Below are positions 35,507 to 44,156 of a stretch of 64,000 nt of DNA, piece after piece. The translations under genes were made by a program, and so were the position numbers. Location of the stretch: positions 1 to 64,000 of the forward strand of contig CAYTLK010000003.1 in assembly GCA_964438515.1 (NCBI GenBank), given 5' to 3'. Positions within the stretch are counted from its first letter, which is position 1. Every line of letters starts with the position of its first letter. The notes beneath the pieces are model-generated. The model ran no database searches, had not been told where the DNA came from, and saw nothing but the letters and a program-made list of their open reading frames with translations. The stretch comes from RGIG3701 sp964438515 (GTDB taxonomy: Bacteria; Planctomycetota; Planctomycetia; Pirellulales; Thermoguttaceae).

Positions 35507-37252
35507 ATGGGAAACTTTTATCTCGATAACGAAGACATTCCGTTTTACTTCAAGGCGATTGATGTAAAAAAACTCGCTGAAATTCAGGAAGATTACGCCG
35601 AAAACGGGGATGCGGATTACGTTCCTTGCGACTTGGACGATGCGATCGACAATTATCGCCGAATTTTGGAAATCGCGGGTCAAATCTCGGCCGACACGCT
35701 TGCGAAAAATGCCGGACAGGTCGACGAAGAGGGAAACAAGCTCAACGAGGACGGCACCGTGACGCTTCATCCTCTGGTTCGCGAAAACCTCGACAAAATG
35801 GGCGCGGCAGACCTTATGGGTTTCACGCTTCCGCGTCGTTACGGCGGGTTGAACTGTCCGACGCTCATTTACACGATGGCGACCGAAATCGTCGCGCGCG
35901 GCGACGTCTCCTTCATGAATATGTTCGGTTTGCAAGGAATCGCCGAAACGATTAACGCTTTCGCAAATCAGGAAATCAAAGACGAAAATCTGCCGCGTTT
36001 TTGCTGCGGTGAAGTGACGGGCGCAATGGTTTTGACCGAACCGGACGCGGGTTCCGACCTTCAGGCCGTCCGTCTGCGCGCCGACTACGACGAAGCAACA
36101 GGTCAGTGGCTCCTCAACGGTGTAAAACGCTTCATCACGAATGGCTGCGGTGAGATTCTTCTGACTCTCGCGCGCAGCGAGCACGAAATCGAAGACGGCC
36201 GCGGTCTGAGTCTCTTCATTTCCGAACGAAACGAACACGTGAAAGTTCGTCACCTCGAACACAAACTCGGAATCCACGGTTCCCCCACGTGCGAACTCGT
36301 TTTCACGAACTGTCCTGCAAAACTCATCGGCGACCGTCAGCGCGGACTCATTACGTACGTAATGGCGCTCATGAACGGTGCTCGACTGGGAATTGCGGCT
36401 CAGTCGCTCGGAGTTGCGGAGGCGGCATTCCGTCTCGCACGGTCTTACGCGAATTCACGCTGTCAGTTTGGCGGTCCGATTGAAAATCTTCCGCCCGTTG
36501 CGGAGCTTCTGACTGATTCCCGCGTTTCGATTGAGGCGGCGCGCGCCCTTACGTACGAAACAGCGGCGGTTTGCGACCAGGAACACAACGCGCAGCGCGT
36601 CACGGAAACCGTTTCCGACCTCCCGAAAGAGAAATCTTTGCCGCTCAAAAAGCTGATGAAGTCGCTGAAACGTCTCAACGCGATGCTTACGCCGATGTCG
36701 AAGCTGTATGCGTCGGAAATGTGCAATAAAGTGACGTACGACGCGATTCAGGTCCTCGGCGGGTCCGGTTACATGCGCGACTATGCGGCCGAACGGTACG
36801 CTCGCGACGCACGAATCACGAACATTTACGAAGGAACGAGCCAGCTGCAGGTCGTGGCGGCCATCAAAGGAATTACGAGCGGGATTTTTCAGGGATACGT
36901 CGAAGAATTGGAAACCAAAACGTTCGATGACGCGGAACTGGAAGTCTGCAAACAGCAGCTGATCGCCGCAAAAGAGAAAGTGATTCAGGGCGCTGAATTC
37001 GTAAAATCCAAATCCGTGACGTACACGGACCTGAATGCGCGGCGTCTCGTGGAAATGGCGTGCGATGTGATTATCGGACATTATTTCCTGAAACAGGCGG
37101 CTCTCTGCGACCGGAAAAAGACGATTCTGAAGTACTTCCTCGCACGTGAGATTCCGATGATGGAGAAAAATCTCCTCCAAATCCTCGGCGGCAGTCAGCT
37201 GGCGGTCGACGCGTACTTGGAAATCGTCGGTCCCGTTCCGGCGGCAGAATAG
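35507..37252 (+). CDS. Acyl-CoA dehydrogenase family protein with C-terminal extension
   Basis: 581 residues, longer than the usual 380-400 because of an N-terminal extension of about 60 residues and about 110 residues after the core. FAD and substrate motifs: GFTLPRRYGGLNCPTL, MVLTEPDAGSDLQAV, LIGDRQRGLITYVMALMNGA and RITNIYEGTSQLQVVAAI, whose Glu is the usual catalytic base. It oxidises an acyl-CoA and passes electrons to the EtfAB encoded just upstream; chain length is unknown. The upstream spacer has no strong Shine-Dalgarno. The operon probably ends at the palindrome at 37271-37358. Confidence 0.92.
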   Translation: MGNFYLDNEDIPFYFKAIDVKKLAEIQEDYAENGDADYVPCDLDDAIDNYRRILEIAGQISADTLAKNAGQVDEEGNKLNEDGTVTLHPLVRENLDKMGAADLMGFTLPRRYGGLNCPTLIYTMATEIVARGDVSFMNMFGLQGIAETINAFANQEIKDENLPRFCCGEVTGAMVLTEPDAGSDLQAVRLRADYDEATGQWLLNGVKRFITNGCGEILLTLARSEHEIEDGRGLSLFISERNEHVKVRHLEHKLGIHGSPTCELVFTNCPAKLIGDRQRGLITYVMALMNGARLGIAAQSLGVAEAAFRLARSYANSRCQFGGPIENLPPVAELLTDSRVSIEAARALTYETAAVCDQEHNAQRVTETVSDLPKEKSLPLKKLMKSLKRLNAMLTPMSKLYASEMCNKVTYDAIQVLGGSGYMRDYAAERYARDARITNIYEGTSQLQVVAAIKGITSGIFQGYVEELETKTFDDAELEVCKQQLIAAKEKVIQGAEFVKSKSVTYTDLNARRLVEMACDVIIGHYFLKQAALCDRKKTILKYFLAREIPMMEKNLLQILGGSQLAVDAYLEIVGPVPAAE

Positions 37253-37270
37253 AATTTATCTTATTTGAGA

Positions 37271-37358
37271 CTTGGGAGCGCGGGCTTCCGGCCTGCATAA
37301 TTCCTCAATGGAACGTTTCTCCATGAGATTTTGCGGGCGAGACGCCCGCGTTCCCAGG
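37271..37358. repeat. Long palindrome P3 between convergent genes
   Basis: Arms TTGGGAGCGCGGGC and GCCCGCGTTCCCAG are complementary at 12 of 14 positions; the right part also holds GCGGGCGAGACGCCCGC, a hairpin by itself. It lies between the stops of the dehydrogenase (37252) and the pseudopilin (37413). It may be a bidirectional terminator. Confidence 0.65.
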
Positions 37359-37412
37359 TTCTGTTCAAACTTTTACAAAAAGGTCTTATTGAGTCGACCG
37401 TTTCTCGGTCTT

Positions 37413-38366
37413 TTATTCCAGTCTCGCAACGTTTCCGTCGTTTCGCGCTCCCAAATAACTGAAAATCGTCGTGTCGATACTGTACGAAACGTTCTGGACG
37501 GACCCGTCGCACATCACGACTCCGAAACCGCCTGCGTGACAGCTTCCGAAGTTGTTGCTTGCATCCATATAACCTGCACGGTCCTGAATCGCCGGGTAGG
37601 ACGTCGTGGTTAAACGGTACGCATCCCAGTCCGCGGCAGTGTAAATCGGTTCGTTGTCGGAACCAGCGCTTCCGGTTTCGTAACTGTTCGGATTCAGGTA
37701 CTTTTCGCCGATGAGAAACGTATTGGACGTTCCGTCGCGCACCTCACCCACCGTAATTTCACTGCGCGCGAAAATGACGCCCGTGGAGGTCGACGTGGGC
37801 CAATTGTACGTTTTTGACGCACTGTAAGACCCAGGATTGACGCTGCTGTACGTGTTGGAACTGTTGCAAGCGTAGTCGGTTTTTCCCGCCTGGCTGGCGC
37901 CGTCCGAATTGGTGACGCCGGTTCCTGAGGGGTACGTCTTGCACGCACGGCGCGAGGGACACGTAAAAAGCGGAATGGGAGACTCCGCACGCGTTTTCGC
38001 TCCCTTTTTCTGATCCGCAGATTCCGTTCCGGGGTCGCCGTCCGCACCGAGCTGATAGAGTGCGTTCTGTTCCACAAACGGAAGAAGCGAGTACGTCCAG
38101 CCCCCCATCTGCGTCTGTCCGAACCCTGCGTCCGGGTCGCCCGTCCAGTTCCAGTTCCATCCGCCGCCGGGATATTTTTTCGACTGACTCTCATGATTGA
38201 GTGCCGCAAGACCCATCTGTTTTAGATTATTGTTGCACTGCATTCGACGCGCCGCCTCGCGAGCCTGCTGAACCGCCGGCAAAAGCAGACCGACGAGCAT
38301 TCCAATAATCGCAATCACAACCAAAAGCTCCACCAACGTGAACGCCGACCTGTGTATTTTACCCAT
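37413..38366 (-). CDS. DUF1559-family pseudopilin-like protein
   Basis: 317 residues from the ATG at 38366; a run of G lies ten bases upstream. The N-terminus has the prepilin cleavage/methylation motif: GKIHRSAFTLVELLVVIAI, with cleavage before F and Glu at mature position 5. Then LLPAVQQAREAARRMQCNNN, the conserved DUF1559 stretch. The C-terminus reads GSVQNVSYSIDTTIFSYLGARNDGN, also typical. These proteins are a very large planctomycete family of type II secretion pseudopilin-like surface proteins, with unknown cargo. It has a perfect consensus promoter (38459-38487), so it may be strongly expressed. An earlier ATG at 38411 would add 15 residues before the prepilin leader. Confidence 0.9.
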   Translation of the reverse strand: MGKIHRSAFTLVELLVVIAIIGMLVGLLLPAVQQAREAARRMQCNNNLKQMGLAALNHESQSKKYPGGGWNWNWTGDPDAGFGQTQMGGWTYSLLPFVEQNALYQLGADGDPGTESADQKKGAKTRAESPIPLFTCPSRRACKTYPSGTGVTNSDGASQAGKTDYACNSSNTYSSVNPGSYSASKTYNWPTSTSTGVIFARSEITVGEVRDGTSNTFLIGEKYLNPNSYETGSAGSDNEPIYTAADWDAYRLTTTSYPAIQDRAGYMDASNNFGSCHAGGFGVVMCDGSVQNVSYSIDTTIFSYLGARNDGNVARLE

Positions 38367-38458
38367 TTTATACACGCCCCCCAATTTGTTGTTACTGAGT
38401 GTTCGACGCATTTTAAAACCCCAATTTTAAAATACGACAAATTTTTGATTTTGATTTT

Positions 38459-38487
38459 ATTATAAAACGAAAAGAACGTTCTGTCAA
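38459..38487 (-). promoter_or_regulatory. Consensus promoter for the DUF1559 gene
   Basis: On the minus strand: TTGACA, exactly 17 bases, TATAAT. It is the best match to the housekeeping consensus in the window. Confidence 0.8.
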
Positions 38488-38519
38488 GCAAATTATTGCA
38501 GAAGAATCGAAAATTTTCG

Positions 38520-38550
38520 AAAAAAAGAGGTTCTCGTTTCAAAGAACCTC
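38520..38550 (-). terminator. Intrinsic terminator of the sialidase-like gene
   Basis: On the minus strand: GAGGTTCT, 8-base loop, AGAACCTC, then at least seven T residues, 41 bases after the stop at 38591. Confidence 0.88.
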
Positions 38551-38590
38551 CACAATTGAAAAACCCACTTTAATCAAAACTATTTTTCAT

Positions 38591-39934
38591 TCATTCTACC
38601 CCTTCGAACCATTCCGGACCGATGTACTTTCCAAGAAGATAGAATTTCTGGTCGTTGTACCAAAGGACGCACTTCCCGCCGACTTGCGTGCAGCTCGTGT
38701 AAAACGAGTTTCCGCTCGGACGGTCGATGAAGAGTTTCGGTTCTGCCGTAAACCAAATCGGCTGATGCGCGTCCGGCTGGAATTTACCCGCAATCAGGTA
38801 CAGAGGTCCGCGATTCTGCCACGGATTTTTGTTATTAAAATCAAATTTATTGTGAATGAGCGCAAAATAGTAACCGCTGCCGGCCTCGCAGCCTTTCCAG
38901 TCGTACAACGGGCAGGGGGACACGGGGTGAAGGAACGGTTTTCCGCCGTCTTTATCGAGAAGCGGTTCCGGCGCCGTCCACGTAACGCCAAAATCGGAAC
39001 TGACCGACCAGCACGGATAGCCCGTCCCGGTGCGCATGAGGGCAAAAAGACGTCCGTCCGGAAGTTTCACGATTCCCGGTTCCTCACAGTGCACGCCCGT
39101 GTGGAGGCACGCATCGTTCGTCATGTACCATCCCAAATCGATGTTTTTCGGCTCCGGATTTTCATCAATATTTTTAAACTCGATGAATTCAGTTACTGTA
39201 CGATATTTCGCATGATGTTCGGGAGCCGCATAACGCGTGACGCCGACGAGGTAGTTTCCGTCTTTTCCGAGCCGCAGCGGTCTCTGCCACACGACCCATT
39301 CCGGAGGAATCGAGACGTCCGACGAATCGTTGTTCGTACGCGGAACATTCGGAACCAGCTGCGGTTCGGACCACGTTTCGCCTTTATCGTCCGAATAAAT
39401 GCCGGTCATCAACCCTGTATGCTGACGATTCGTCGAGACTTTTCCGGGAACGTACTGATTGTAAATCACGTAAATTCGCCCCGTTTTGCTCACCATGGCG
39501 AAACCCCAGCTTGCAATCGGAATGTCGTCGTGCATCGTCGGCGGTCCCGCAAGAACTTTCGGTTTCGACCAGGTTTTCCCCTGATCGTCGCTGCGGTAAA
39601 ATGCGACGTGCTGGTCGAGCGCGCCCTCGCAAGTCGCTTGGCAGTCGGTCGCAAACATCGTGCCGTCGATTCCGTCGAACACCTGAAAATGATCGTTGTA
39701 GCAGTCCCCAAGCACGTTTTCTTCAACGGCGGGTCGAAATACGATAAAATCCGGTTTCGAGTAGTACAAATCTTCCGGATGTTCCGCTTTTTGCACCTTT
39801 CGGGCGTTCAGCGTTCCTTCGATCCGCTTTTGGTACTCCGCTCTCCACGCATCCTGACTGGCGCTCTGCTGCGCAAAAACTGCGATCGGAAGCAACAGTA
39901 AGATACTGAAAATTCCCAATACGATTCTTTTCAT
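38591..39934 (-). CDS. Secreted sialidase/neuraminidase-like beta-propeller protein (Asp boxes)
   Basis: 447 residues from the ATG at 39934; AAGGAG lies seven bases upstream. Signal peptide: MKRIVLGIFSILLLLPIAVF, then AQQ. Three Asp boxes (S-x-D-x-G-x-T-W type) mark the propeller: YRSDDQGKTWSKP, YSDDKGETWSEP and SSDFGVTWTAP. Other sialidase-superfamily features: GALDQHVAF and LPDGRLFALMRTGTGYPCWS. Asp-box proteins cleave sialic acids or bind other sugars, and the arginine triad needed for true sialidases cannot be placed with confidence here. It is followed by a strong terminator and preceded by a decayed GH2 gene. Confidence 0.8.
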   Translation of the reverse strand: MKRIVLGIFSILLLLPIAVFAQQSASQDAWRAEYQKRIEGTLNARKVQKAEHPEDLYYSKPDFIVFRPAVEENVLGDCYNDHFQVFDGIDGTMFATDCQATCEGALDQHVAFYRSDDQGKTWSKPKVLAGPPTMHDDIPIASWGFAMVSKTGRIYVIYNQYVPGKVSTNRQHTGLMTGIYSDDKGETWSEPQLVPNVPRTNNDSSDVSIPPEWVVWQRPLRLGKDGNYLVGVTRYAAPEHHAKYRTVTEFIEFKNIDENPEPKNIDLGWYMTNDACLHTGVHCEEPGIVKLPDGRLFALMRTGTGYPCWSVSSDFGVTWTAPEPLLDKDGGKPFLHPVSPCPLYDWKGCEAGSGYYFALIHNKFDFNNKNPWQNRGPLYLIAGKFQPDAHQPIWFTAEPKLFIDRPSGNSFYTSCTQVGGKCVLWYNDQKFYLLGKYIGPEWFEGVE

Positions 39935-39993
39935 AAAGACTCCTTTGTATTTTCGATTATCGTTTGATAAAAAATGAAATAAATTGAATTCGT

Positions 39994-40700
39994 TTAATGC
40001 GTATTTAGACCGTTCATCCGAAACGTCTTCGGAGCGGGGGGTTCCGCGAACGCTTCCCGAACGCGAACTGTTAACGTACGTTTTTCTCCCGTTTCGAGGC
40101 TGAAAAAATTGTCGGAACTGCAAAACGTCGTATTCGGCGCGTCGAGTTCCAACCAAACAATCGGCGCAAACGCGTTTCCCGCATTCGTGACGCGCAGTGT
40201 GCAGGTCGTCAGCAAGTACGACGCATCACGGTCCGTCGTCGTTTCAGGCGTTTCAACCGTCACGATGTACGGTCGTTCCCAATGCGTTTTCGGCACACAA
40301 TCCATCCGCGCTCCGCGCCAAAAACCAAGCGTGAAAAAGGGTTCCGTTCCCGGCCCGCCGAACATTCCTTCGTGACGTCCAAGAGCGTCCCGTTCACCCA
40401 CACACGGCTGTAATAATCCAAACCGTCGAATGAAAGAAAAGTGTACGCATTCTTTTTCTCTGTCGGAAGCTGAAACTTTTTTTTGAAGTACCAGACTTTT
40501 TGTTCGACCCATTCATGTTTTTGGGCGTTCAGACCGACAAACGGGTCCGGAAGCTCCCCATCATAGAACAGCGCCTTCTGAACCGTCATAGGATACTTCT
40601 TCGTAAGCCATTTTGAAATTTGTTCGATTTCCTGAATAGACCGTGCCGAAGTGTCTCGCGCCGCAAATTCCCAGTGACGACTTCGGCGGGAAAACCTCAT
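39994..40700 (-). pseudogene. Decayed GH2-family glycosidase gene (frameshift and internal deletion)
   Basis: Minus-strand frames from about 40700 to 40383 read like the N-terminal sugar-binding domain of a GH2 enzyme: WYFKKKFQLP, SFDGLDYYSRVWVNGTLL. The expected continuation GRHEGMFGGP lies in another frame, so one base is missing near 40382. That frame then runs GTEPFFTLGFW and HWERPYIVTVETPE and ends in a C-terminal sandwich (NAFAPIVWLELDAPNTTFCS), stopping at 39994. The whole catalytic barrel of a normal 700-900 residue GH2 protein is missing. The remnant therefore cannot make an active enzyme. It sits between the sialidase-like gene and rnpB. Confidence 0.75.
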
Positions 40701-40798
40701 TATAAATTCCCGACGGACTTTTTTCAAGGGAGTGTCGGAAAAAATCTCGGAAAAACAAGAAATTTTGAGGGATTGAGCGGAAAACTTTCGGGTCCTGC

Positions 40799-40826
40799 TT
40801 GACTTTTTTCGATTTTGATTTATGAT
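40799..40826 (+). promoter_or_regulatory. Promoter of the RNase P RNA gene
   Basis: TTGACT, 16-base spacer, TATGAT, ending 6 bases before the likely RNA start. Confidence 0.65.
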
Positions 40827-40832
40827 GATGAA

Positions 40833-41243
40833 CGAGAGACGGATAGTCGCGGAGACAGTCTGATTTTTGAAGACGTCAATGAGGAAAGTCCGGACACCGC
40901 AGGACACAGTGATGGATAACGTCCACCGGCCGCAAGGTCAGGGAAAGTGCAGCAGAAAAGAAACCGCCTAAGTCGGACCCTTTTTTTATGAGTTCGGCCG
41001 GTAAGGGTGAAATGGCGAGGTAAAAGCTCACCGCGGCGCAAGCGATTGTCGTCGGCACGGCAAACCCCACTGGGTGCAATGCCAAACAGAGAGGAGTCGG
41101 ATGGGCCATCGCGTTCGTCCGCCCGTACTCGTCCGGTACGGAGACTTTCGGGTAGGCAGCTTGAGGCTCACAGCAATGTGCGTCCTAGATAAATGACTAT
41201 CGTTCGGGTCCGCCCGATCACAGAATCCGGCTTACACTCTCTC
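40833..41243 (+). ncRNA. rnpB: RNase P RNA (bacterial type A-like)
   Basis: About 410 bases, the catalytic RNA that trims tRNA 5' leaders. Conserved elements in order: GAGGAAAGTCCGGACACCGC (about 40880-40900), AGTGCAGCAGAAAAGAAACC (about 40945), GTAAGGGTGAAATGGCGAGG (about 40997), CGGCACGGCAAACCCC, GGGTAGGCAGCTTGAGGC (about 41150), CCTAGATAAATGACTATCG (about 41187), and the 3' part ACAGAATCCGGCTTA. P1 can form between GAGAG near 40833 and CTCTC near 41238. The ends are approximate, set from P1, the promoter and the terminator. Confidence 0.95.
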
Positions 41244-41260
41244 CAGCTTCGGCTGTTTTC
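41244..41260 (+). terminator. Intrinsic terminator of rnpB
   Basis: CAGC, a UUCG tetraloop, GCTG and a T-rich run follow directly after the P1 strand. Confidence 0.75.
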
Positions 41261-41332
41261 TCCTGTTTTTCCCTTATTTTCACTTATTTTTTTCTTTTTT
41301 TGGAAATTTTACGTTTTTTTTCTGTTTTTTTC

Positions 41333-41360
41333 TTGCAAAATCCAAATCTCTGAATATAAT
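41333..41360 (+). promoter_or_regulatory. Promoter of the LamG/PEP-CTERM gene
   Basis: TTGCAA, 16-base spacer, TATAAT, 42 bases before the ATG at 41403. Confidence 0.62.
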
Positions 41361-41402
41361 ATTCTACTATAATGATGTTGAATTATGTTTAAAGGTGTAT
41401 AA

Positions 41403-42938
41403 ATGAGAATTTTTAGAAACGTCTTTCTTGCAGCTTTCGTAATCCTTTCGTGCGTCAGTTTGTCGCGTGCGGAGCTTGTGGGATACTGGTCGTTCGACGA
41501 CGCCGCTGGAAGCCTCACGTCCGCAGATGCCGTTCATGGAAGCATCGCAGCCGCTTACAAAACTGGAAGCGCCACGACCGACACGTCTGCCGTTTCGTTC
41601 GGAAATGCCGGAGCTTTTGGAACGTCCGCGAAGCTGAACGGCGGATACCTTCAGATGACCGGCAACGAGATTCCAGTCACTTTTTCCTGTCTGTATTCGG
41701 GAGATTACACTATTAATATGTGGGTGAATCTCGACAGTTTCAAGAGTGGAAGTGCTTGGACCCCCATTTTCGGCGACTGGAACGATCCGTGGTCGATGAT
41801 GATGTACACCAATTCATCTGGGACACTCATTTCCTACGTAGATCCGGGATCTAGAAAAACGCTGTCCGGCGGAACCGTCAAAGCGGGCGAATGGACGATG
41901 CTGACGTTTACTCGCGACTATGCGGCCGGCACGATTTCCCAGTACATCAACGGGACGAAAACCGCCGTAATGACTGCGGACGCGCTGAAATCCAAACCGT
42001 ACTTTGCGTACACTGCTTTGCAGTTTGGCGTCAAGGGCGACGACAAAAACAGCGCGAACGGATCGTTCGATGAATCCCGAATTTACAGCAATCTGCTGAG
42101 TCAGTCGCAGCTTCAATCTTTATATGTGTATAACGATACGAATCACGTCAAACTGTACCTCAACAATCTCATCGGAAACAACAGCTTCCAGAACGCGCTC
42201 GACGCCAACACCACCACAGGTGCCATTGCCAATTCGGCCGGCGGATACGCCGTCGAAAAGGCGCTGAACGGCGGAATGACCGGACGATTCAACCTCACAA
42301 ACGATGCGGAGAACGGAGTCTATCTCGATTTAACCACAGCAACCGCCCTCCACGGAGGATTGGGAGGTTGGAGCTATATCAAAAACAACGTCTGTGGACA
42401 CGACAATACCGTCCTCACCGCCCCGACAGGCTACACGTTCAACGGCGCGATTGGAATGCACGCAAACGCCATGCTGACGTACGACTTGAACGCTATTCGT
42501 ACAGGATTTCTACTCGATGACGATGCAATGATGCAGTTTTCAACCACGGCCGCCATGGCGACTTGTACGTCTGGAACGGGAGCCGTTTACTCTCTCATTC
42601 TTCTTTCGAGCGAGGAAGACGGGATTCTGAGTGCGTGGCTCCAAGGGGAAGAAATTGGCGTCAGTTATGACGAAGCCACAGATTCCTGGCTGCTGGACCT
42701 TCCGGAAACGATGCCGACCCAGATCTCGAGAAATTCTCCAATTGATATTGATTTTTACATTCCCAGTGAAGCCGATTTTCTTTCGCTCATGATGTTCACA
42801 GGAACGAGTAGCACCAGCGATCATGCGATGTACCTGAACGCCTCCATCATTCCGAGCGTTCCGGAACCTTCCACATGCGTATTGATGCTTCTCGGCGTCT
42901 GCGGCGGAGTGTTCTGTCTGCGTCGAAAACGTCATTAA
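41403..42938 (+). CDS. Secreted LamG-domain protein with PEP-CTERM anchor
   Basis: 511 residues. Signal peptide MRIFRNVFLAAFVILSCVSL is followed by ELVGYWSFDDAAG, the start of a LamG/concanavalin-like jellyroll (about residues 24-245), which also shows DYTINMWVNLDSF, WTMLTFTRDYAAG and FDESRIYSNLLSQSQLQSLY. The middle (about 250-480) is a second beta-rich region of unknown family. The C-terminus VPEPSTCVLMLLGVCGG then basic LRRKRH is a PEP-CTERM exosortase signal. It probably binds sugars at the cell surface. AAAGG lies upstream of the ATG. It converges with the glycosyltransferase gene over a 39-base gap. Confidence 0.88.
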   Translation: MRIFRNVFLAAFVILSCVSLSRAELVGYWSFDDAAGSLTSADAVHGSIAAAYKTGSATTDTSAVSFGNAGAFGTSAKLNGGYLQMTGNEIPVTFSCLYSGDYTINMWVNLDSFKSGSAWTPIFGDWNDPWSMMMYTNSSGTLISYVDPGSRKTLSGGTVKAGEWTMLTFTRDYAAGTISQYINGTKTAVMTADALKSKPYFAYTALQFGVKGDDKNSANGSFDESRIYSNLLSQSQLQSLYVYNDTNHVKLYLNNLIGNNSFQNALDANTTTGAIANSAGGYAVEKALNGGMTGRFNLTNDAENGVYLDLTTATALHGGLGGWSYIKNNVCGHDNTVLTAPTGYTFNGAIGMHANAMLTYDLNAIRTGFLLDDDAMMQFSTTAAMATCTSGTGAVYSLILLSSEEDGILSAWLQGEEIGVSYDEATDSWLLDLPETMPTQISRNSPIDIDFYIPSEADFLSLMMFTGTSSTSDHAMYLNASIIPSVPEPSTCVLMLLGVCGGVFCLRRKRH

Positions 42939-42977
42939 ACTTAAAAGAGACCGAACGTTTACTCGAATCCGAGACGT

Positions 42978-44156
42978 TTACTTTTCCATCAAGGAATCGT
43001 AAATATCTCGGATTTTTTTCATACGTACGCCGAAGCTGTACTGCCGCATAATCGTATAATTTCCGTTCTCGCCGAGCATCCGACGGTATTCCGCATCCGC
43101 AAGAAGCGTCTCAATCCGGAGTTTCAGCTCCTCATCGTTCTTCATCGCAACGAGAATTCCATCGTAACCGTTCGTAATCAGGCGCGGCACACCCGCCACG
43201 CGAGTCGAAAGGACCGGAACTTCGTACGCCATCGCTTCAAGCACCACGTTCGGAAGCCCCTCACGCAAGCTGTTCAGCACAAAAAGATCGAGACCCTGGT
43301 AAAACGTCATAATATCGTCACGAAAACCTAAAAGATGAATCCGATCTCCGTGTCCCGACGCATCAATCTGATGCTGAAGCGTCTCACGAATGGGACCGTC
43401 GCCCGCAATGAAAAGCGAAACATTCCGTCCCTCTTCGAGAAGCTCCGAAACGACACGAATGAGGCCCGCAAAGTTTTTTTCCGGAGACAGACGCCCGCAA
43501 GCGCCGATCACGAATTGATCTTTGGGAAAACCAAGCTTCGTTTTCGCTTCCTCGACCTTCATCGTACGCGTGTACTGCAACGTATCGATGGCGTTCTCGA
43601 TGAGCGAGCAGCGTTCCCGACGCACCCCAAGCCGCAAACATTGTTCGTAAAGGTCGTGCGAGACGCAAATTACGTGATCGTAATGCTTCAAACACCAGCG
43701 GTCAATTCCATAGTAAATCGGCGTCTTCCACGTATTCCGAACCCACCCGTGAACCGTCGTGACGAGTTTCATCGGATGTTTCTTTCGCAGCCGCAGCCCG
43801 AACCAGTTGCTTTTGTAGTCGTGACCGTGCCAGAGACCGATATTTTTTTCCTCACAAATTTCCAGCAGCTTACGTCCCACGGTACGGTCAAAAATTCCGC
43901 GGTCCTCAACCCCCACCATCGGACAGTTCTGCTTTTCCGCCCGACGCAAAATCACGTCAAACCCCGGATCTTTCGGAGGGTGCATATAGGCGCAGAGCGT
44001 CGGATAGCCGTAACTGTTCATGTAGCGCGGAGTATTAATAATCGTTTTGTCCGGACCGCCGCCCTCCCCCGTAACGACGCGAGTCTCCAACACCGCAGCT
44101 TTCACCTCGGCAGAACGCTTTTCCGAACGAATCGGCACAATCTCATTCATCATCAT
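42978..44156 (-). CDS. Family 4 glycosyltransferase (GT-B)
   Basis: 392 residues from the ATG at 44156, which overlaps the TGA of the upstream glycosyltransferase as ATGA; this implies coupled translation and decides the start. GT4 motifs: GKKNIGLWHGHDYKSNWFG-like region near 115, VICVSHDLYEQCLRLGV (about 160), GACGRLSPEKNFAGLIRVVS (about 220) and the donor-site EGLPNVVLEAMAYEVPVLST (about 300). It transfers a sugar from a nucleotide donor to an extracellular polysaccharide, glycolipid or similar acceptor in the cytoplasm; acceptor unknown. It is third in line after uvrA and another glycosyltransferase. Confidence 0.88.
   Translation of the reverse strand: MMMNEIVPIRSEKRSAEVKAAVLETRVVTGEGGGPDKTIINTPRYMNSYGYPTLCAYMHPPKDPGFDVILRRAEKQNCPMVGVEDRGIFDRTVGRKLLEICEEKNIGLWHGHDYKSNWFGLRLRKKHPMKLVTTVHGWVRNTWKTPIYYGIDRWCLKHYDHVICVSHDLYEQCLRLGVRRERCSLIENAIDTLQYTRTMKVEEAKTKLGFPKDQFVIGACGRLSPEKNFAGLIRVVSELLEEGRNVSLFIAGDGPIRETLQHQIDASGHGDRIHLLGFRDDIMTFYQGLDLFVLNSLREGLPNVVLEAMAYEVPVLSTRVAGVPRLITNGYDGILVAMKNDEELKLRIETLLADAEYRRMLGENGNYTIMRQYSFGVRMKKIRDIYDSLMEK

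Noticed and set aside
40808..40907. N-terminal extension of the GH2 remnant frame over the rnpB promoter and start
   Set aside because: The frame from 40907 has no GH2 similarity before about 40700, and the bases belong to rnpB.
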